DNA of 64,000 bases from Posidonia oceanica (taxonomy: Eukaryota > Streptophyta > Magnoliopsida > Alismatales > Posidoniaceae), in the NCBI GenBank assembly GCA_037176725.1, contig JAZBRS010000076.1:124205001-124269000 (forward strand), given 5' to 3'. Under the pieces are notes generated by a model, which had not been told where the DNA came from, ran no database searches, and was given only the letters and a program-made list of their open reading frames with translations. This document shows, piece by piece, positions 59,591 through 64,000 of the stretch (the stretch's first letter is position 1; each line of letters starts with the position of its first letter). A program made the translations under genes and the position numbers.

Positions 59591-60540
59591 AGAGAGGAGA
59601 TTGATGATTGATAAGATATCGGACTTATCGGCCGGCAAAGAGGGGATGAGGTAATGATGAGATTGATGATTGATAAGATATCGGACTTATCGGCCGGAAA
59701 AGAGGGGATGAGGTAATGATGAGAGATGATAAGATATCGGACTTATCGGCCGGCAAAGAGGGGATGAGGTAATGATGAGATTGATGATTGATAAGATATC
59801 GGACTTATCGGCCGGAAAAGAGGGGATGAGGTAATGATGAGAGATGATAAGATATCGGACTTATCGGCCGGCAAAGAGGGGATGAGGTAATGATGAGAGA
59901 TGATAAGATATCGGACTTATCGGCCGGCAAAGAGGGGATGAGGTAATGATGAGAGATGATAAGATATCGGACTTATCGGCCGGCAAAGAGGGGATGAGGT
60001 AATGATGAGAGATGATAAGATATCGGACTTATCGGCCGGCAAAGAGGGGATGAGGTAATGATGAGATTGATGAATGATAAGATATCGGACTTATCGGCCG
60101 GAAAAGAGGGGATGAGGTAATGATGAGAGATGATAAGATATCGGACTTATCGGCTGGCAAAGAGGGGATGAGGTAATGATGAGATTGATGATTGATAAGA
60201 TATCGGACTTATCGACCGGAAAAGAGGGGATGAGGTAATGATGAGAGATGATAAGATATCGGACTTATCGGCTGGCAAAGAGGGGATGAGGTAATGATGA
60301 GAGATGATAAGATATCTGACTTATCGGCCGGCAAAGAGGGGATGAGGTAATGATGAGAGATGATAAGATATCGGACTTATCGGCCGGCAAAGAGGGGATG
60401 AGGTAATGATGAGAGATGATAAGATATCGGACTTATCGGCCGGCAAAGAGGGGATGAGGTAATGATGAGAGATGATAAGATATCGGACTTATCGGTCGGC
60501 AAAGAGGGGATGAGGTAATGATGGGATTGATGATTGATAA
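59591..60540 (-). repeat. 56-bp repeat with GATAAG/CTTATC dyad in the E2 3' UTR (about 16 copies)
   Basis: On the + strand the unit reads GATAAG, ATATCGGA, CTTATC, GGCCGGCAAAGAGGGG, ATGAGGTAATGATGAG, with a longer 66-bp version containing ATTGATGATT. Starts at 59902 and 59958 show the 56-bp step. Read on the - strand (element sense) it gives GATAAG, N8, CTTATCAT, then CCTCTT and CCGG, in the same order as the satellite half-unit. Confidence 0.9.
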
Positions 60541-60628
60541 GGTTTCGCGAGAGCGAATCATCCCATGACACCAGGAATATCATGGGGGAAGGAGGGGGAG
60601 GATGATACCAAGGGGTGATCAAAAGATG

Positions 60629-60655
60629 CCCCTGGTGTCGGGATGACACCAGGGG
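60629..60655 (-). other. Conserved 11-bp hairpin in the E2 3' UTR
   Basis: CCCCTGGTGTC, GGGAT, GACACCAGGGG: the same perfect stem as at 46537-46563 in E3, although repeats on both sides differ in kind and number. Confidence 0.7.
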
Positions 60656-60719
60656 TTGGCCAACGCATCCTTGGCATCGAAAGCAGAAGGATGAAGACAA
60701 AACTGACGTGTTTGTCAGA

Positions 60720-60880
60720 CGAGTAGTTTGGGGTACCAGCCCGCTGGTGATGATGACAGGTTGACGGACCTATCGCCGAGCAATTGGGGGTGCCAGTCCG
60801 CTGAAGATGACAGGTTGACGGACCTATCGCCTAGCAGTTGGGGGTGCCAGCCCGCAGAAGACTCAGCTGGGGACGCCGGA
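60720..60880 (-). repeat. Remnant of the 83-bp repeat in the E2 3' UTR
   Basis: About two decayed units, recognisable by GGTGCCAGCCCGC, GGTTGACGGACCTATCGCC and GACTCAGCTGGGGA, against about nine units in E3. Confidence 0.75.
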
Positions 60881-61150
60881 TGGCTTGGCTTGACGGCGTG
60901 GGTCTGCAGAGATTCTGGACTCCGGATTGGCTGCTGAGGACTTTCCTACGTTGTGTTGGCTGCAAGTCTGGCCAGAGGGCCCAAGATGAGGTTGACAATG
61001 ATTATGCGATGCAATAAGCAGGTGTTGAAGTGCAAGCAGACAGCAGAAAACACTTTTTCATTGATAGATCTTGATGAGTACAATGCCTGTGGCAGGCCAA
61101 AAGATACAGCATAACTTGAAAAGAAAGTACATAGTAGCTGCATAAGTGCC

Positions 61151-62353
61151 CTAGCCGGTTTGGGCCTTCTTCGACTGCCTGGAGTCGGGAAATAGAGGGC
61201 CGCCTGGCGGGATTTCATTGATAGGCCAAAGCTCTTGGACCTCGGTCAGGTACTCAGAGGTACACCCTACACATCTTGCAGCTGCAATGTCCGTTGATCG
61301 CACCCCGTGCTGCATCAGACTAGCAAGCTTCTTTGTTGGGGCAGTCGTGCTAAGAGGATATGTCTGTAGGAGCTTGGGTGCTGTGCTGTCAACAAAGGCG
61401 CCCTACCGGAAGCCAAACTGGCGCATGACCCTGATAGGGTGGTATTCCACACTCGCAGTGAATCCTGGCAGCACAATCAGCCGCGTGTCACGCGTGCTGA
61501 AAAAGACAGTGAATGGCTCGGCCTCAGAGGGGACAATACGCCAGGTTACAGCGTCGTCAGTCAGTGCTGATAGCTTCTCGTACTCTTCTTTGACGCTCTT
61601 TTCTGTCTTGGCACGGGCGTTGCTGCAGTAAGCTTCAAAGGCATGCACTTGAGGGCGCAGGAGGTCCATCTCTAAGTGCGCGGTCAGCCAGACTTGTATG
61701 AGTGCCCCGCAGCCGTGGAAGTGGCGGCAGCGATGTGAGATGCGGTCCAGCTCGCGATATGTTTCCGCCAGAACAACTGGTGCCAGGTCTATGTGCTGGG
61801 TCACCACAGCAAGTGCTATCTCTGCAACCTCAATGGCCACTGTCAGTCGGCCATGAGTAAAGATCAGCTCGCCCAGGAAGCAGATGACAAACCCTCGGAG
61901 CCATAGCTCATCTCCGAGTTCGACGCGCTTTTTCATGACATCATCAAAGTGCGCTAGGCGAAGCATGGGTTCAGGCCCGCTGGTGCAGATTAGTCTTTGT
62001 TGGCAGCTTCAAGTAGGGAGCCCAGTCAGCTGGCTTAGGACCTCGAGATATCCGTCACGCCTCATGAAAACAGGCGGCCCCATGATCTTTGAAAAGCCGC
62101 AGATCCGACGCACCTCTTCTAGTGTAGGTGTCAGCTCAGTTCTGCCAAAGCGAAAGACGTGGTGCGCCGGTTTCTAGAATCTTGCGGCGGCGCACAGAAG
62201 ATGGCGGCCCACTCCTACATCAGCGGCCTTCAGCAGTTTAGTTGGGATCCCTCAGAGGCGCAGCTTCTCACAGTCTTCTTGAGTGAGCCTGCCGATCTAT
62301 TTTCGCAGGGTTTCCGAGCAGTGTGTTGGAGTTAACAGAGTAGGGAAGCCCAT
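61151..62353 (-). pseudogene. Extra ORF of E2, decayed copy (plant-mobile-domain / DUF7745-like)
   Basis: Reverse-strand counterpart of the E3 ORF at 44180-45382. Start ATG (62351-62353) and stop (61151-61153) correspond, and the length is the same, 1203 nt, so there is no net indel. Several in-frame stops interrupt it: near the N-terminus (after the ETLR segment, after EKLRL, and after AARF), in the middle (after LTGLPT) and after MRQFGFR at about 61403. The longest open part (61403-61966, 187 codons) is very close to E3. Decay by point mutation only fits a dead, older element. Confidence 0.85.
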
Positions 62354-63799
62354 TGCGCAGATCGCAGAGGTATAGGCTGATAGCTGCAGAGCTTGAAGGT
62401 ACCTGCTATCAATAAACAGTCAGATCTCGCAGGCATATAATCTTTGATAGAAAGCAGAATCTGAGGCTGATAAAGTAGTTCCATATGCATCATAGCAGTT
62501 GATAACAGAACATAGCAGTTAAGCACAAGTAAACAAAGGAGATATGCAGCGGTCTTGTAAAAACAGGGTCGAGGGCCGGCAGGAGATCCGGGCCAGCGCA
62601 GCTCGAGTGGCGTCAATGCGCTCTACTGGGGAGGAGTACTGTCTCATAGTCGAAGCGAGTTGCAGAGCGGAATGATTGCTAGAAGAGGAATGATAGAAGA
62701 GGATGCATGTATGCATGATGTAGTGATTAATATGCTTATGAGGTGGTTAGTATGCTTAGATGGATGAGTATGCTTGGATGCCCTCAGCATACGGGGTGCT
62801 TTGGTGCCTGCTGCAAAGGAAAAGAGTGGTCCCCGACTCACCGGGCCCTACTTAGACTCTTGGCTCGCTGGTGGCACTCCGGAACGGGTGTTGGCACTTG
62901 TACAGGTGGTGGTGTGGTGAGGACAAGCTATTGGCCAAACTCTCACAACCTACACCTATTCTTTCAGCTCTCTTTTTTTGATTTCTCCCTCATAGGTATG
63001 CAGTCTTTCTCTGCCCCTAGCTAGGAGAAGGGTAAGTGTTTGCTCTTGGAGGGATGTGGTAGACCCTTTTAAGCTCGACATGCTGGGGATCTCTAGTAAA
63101 GTATGGGGGATAATGGTGCCTGTGTTTTTCGGGCTGCATTTTGCCTTTTTCTTCTTTTTGTTTTTTGCTTTGCTTGCTTTTTTTTTCCCTTTTTTTTTTG
63201 GTTTTTTGTTCTATCTCTTTTTTTCCTTTTCCCTTTTTTTTGCTTGATTTTTTTCTCTTTTTTTTTTCAGGCTTTTGCTATCCCCATTTTGGTGGCAAAA
63301 GGAGGGTGTTTGAATTGTAATGGATCTAGGCTTTGGGTCTACTGTGTGATGGGTAGAAGGAGCAGGGGTAGAGTGCACACCCCTATCTCTAGGGCCGACT
63401 TCTGTCTTCGTCTTCTGTTCCTTGGATGTGCCCAAACCTAGGTGTCTACTCTCATTTTTTTTCAGACTCACATTCTAACATCTTTTCTCCCTCAGAGGTG
63501 TATGTCCTTACGAGATTAGGCGGTTCGCCTGTCCTGACTGGTGGTGGCTCCCTCACTAGCTAAGACATCTAAGTAGTGCCGGGTGAGGTAGGGCGGACTC
63601 TTTCCAAAGCAGGCAAGCACTTCCGGTTTTCATCACCGGGCCAAAGATGTAATGCATGATTTGAGAGGATGACGATAATGATCTGAAGAGAGTGGATGCA
63701 AGAGTAGGATAGATAGAAGATGCAAGTAAGACGAGAATGCAAAAGGTGAGAATGAAAGTGCAAGTGGGAGGAGGGCATCTGCAACGAGGCCGCCTTCGG
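62354..63799 (-). other. E2 spacer between pol and the extra ORF
   Basis: Collinear with 42701-44179 of E3: the candidate 3' splice site (62402-62404), ATGATGCATGTATGC-type repeats near 62700, the CACTCCGGAACGGGTGTTGG block, a T-rich tract at about 63160-63270 and the CATCACCGGGCC block near 63640. The Lys-rich frame seen in E3 is not preserved. Confidence 0.65.
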
Positions 63800-64000
63800 C
63801 TACTGATAGTACTTCTTGAGATAGCAGAGATTGACGGGCTCAGACTGCTCGACCCGGTCCATATCCTCAAGAGTTACTGCGCCTCCCGAGAAGATCTGCT
63901 TGACCACGAAGGGGCCACGCCAATTGGGTCGGAATTTCCCTCGACCATCAGGCAAATGAATGGTGCGCAAGACAAGGTCCCCTGGCTGAAAGTTTTTGGG
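63800..64000 (-). CDS. pol: Integrase C-terminus of E2 (partial, runs off the window)
   Basis: The last 67 codons of pol read on the - strand, open to the window edge, with stop at 63800-63802. They cover the integrase C-terminal region with the GDLVLR, GRGKFRPNW and GPFVVKQIFSGG segments seen in E3 at 42500-42700, with a few substitutions. The rest of pol lies beyond the window. Confidence 0.85.
   Translation of the reverse strand, partial: PKNFQPGDLVLRTIHLPDGRGKFRPNWRGPFVVKQIFSGGAVTLEDMDRVEQSEPVNLCYLKKYYQ

Larger units (their letters stand above)
54469..64000 (-). mobile_element. Element E2: Tat-lineage LTR retrotransposon, 3' half (continues at 24622-26920)
   Basis: On the - strand, read from the right edge: end of integrase, spacer, decayed extra ORF, tandem-repeat 3' UTR, polypurine tract and 3' LTR. 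The LTR is split by E3, and its terminus abuts the satellite at 24621/24622. The 5' half lies to the right of the window. It is in opposite orientation to E1 and E3. Confidence 0.9.

Overview
The window looks like heterochromatic plant nuclear DNA, most likely from a dicot; I cannot name the species. I found no host gene, tRNA or rRNA. Almost every base belongs either to three very large LTR retrotransposons of one Ty3/gypsy family or to a tandem-repeat (satellite) array. The pol motifs, the second RNase H domain, the protease with a following G-patch-like stretch, LTRs of about 5.8-6.0 kb, a variable tandem-repeat-rich 3' UTR and an extra ORF downstream of pol place the family in the Tat lineage (Ogre-like).

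Layout. 1-6170: 3' end of element E1 (+ strand), made of 197 bp of internal tail plus a 5973-bp 3' LTR. 6171-24621: an 18.45-kb array of about 228 units of 81 bp, each with two related half-units (42 + 39 bp) built around hyphenated palindromes. The array is organised in ~5.5-kb higher-order blocks (offset 5513 bp). 24622-26920 and 54469-64000: element E2 (- strand), with its 3' LTR, repeat-rich 3' UTR, a decayed extra ORF and the last 67 codons of pol at the window edge. 26921-54468: element E3 (+ strand), 27,548 bp long and complete from LTR to LTR, inserted in E2's LTR with a 5-bp target duplication (CAAGG). E3 carries gag, protease, RT, two RNase H domains and integrase, broken by stops and frame changes, plus an intact 400-codon extra ORF.

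How it fits together. The order of events read from nesting is: satellite array, then insertion of E1 and E2 in opposite orientations, then E3 into E2. E1 and E2 abut the array at the same position of the 81-bp unit (the ATTAG/ATAAG arm of the palindrome). The satellite half-unit shares an ordered set of motifs with a 56-bp minisatellite in E2's own 3' UTR, so the satellite may descend from this retrotransposon family's 3' UTR. Four LTR copies conserve what looks like a 326-327-nt intron, and all three elements conserve a nested inverted repeat around the polypurine tract and LTR start, with one covarying base pair. These are the most unusual signals here. All boundaries and identities were read by eye; no alignment or database search was run.
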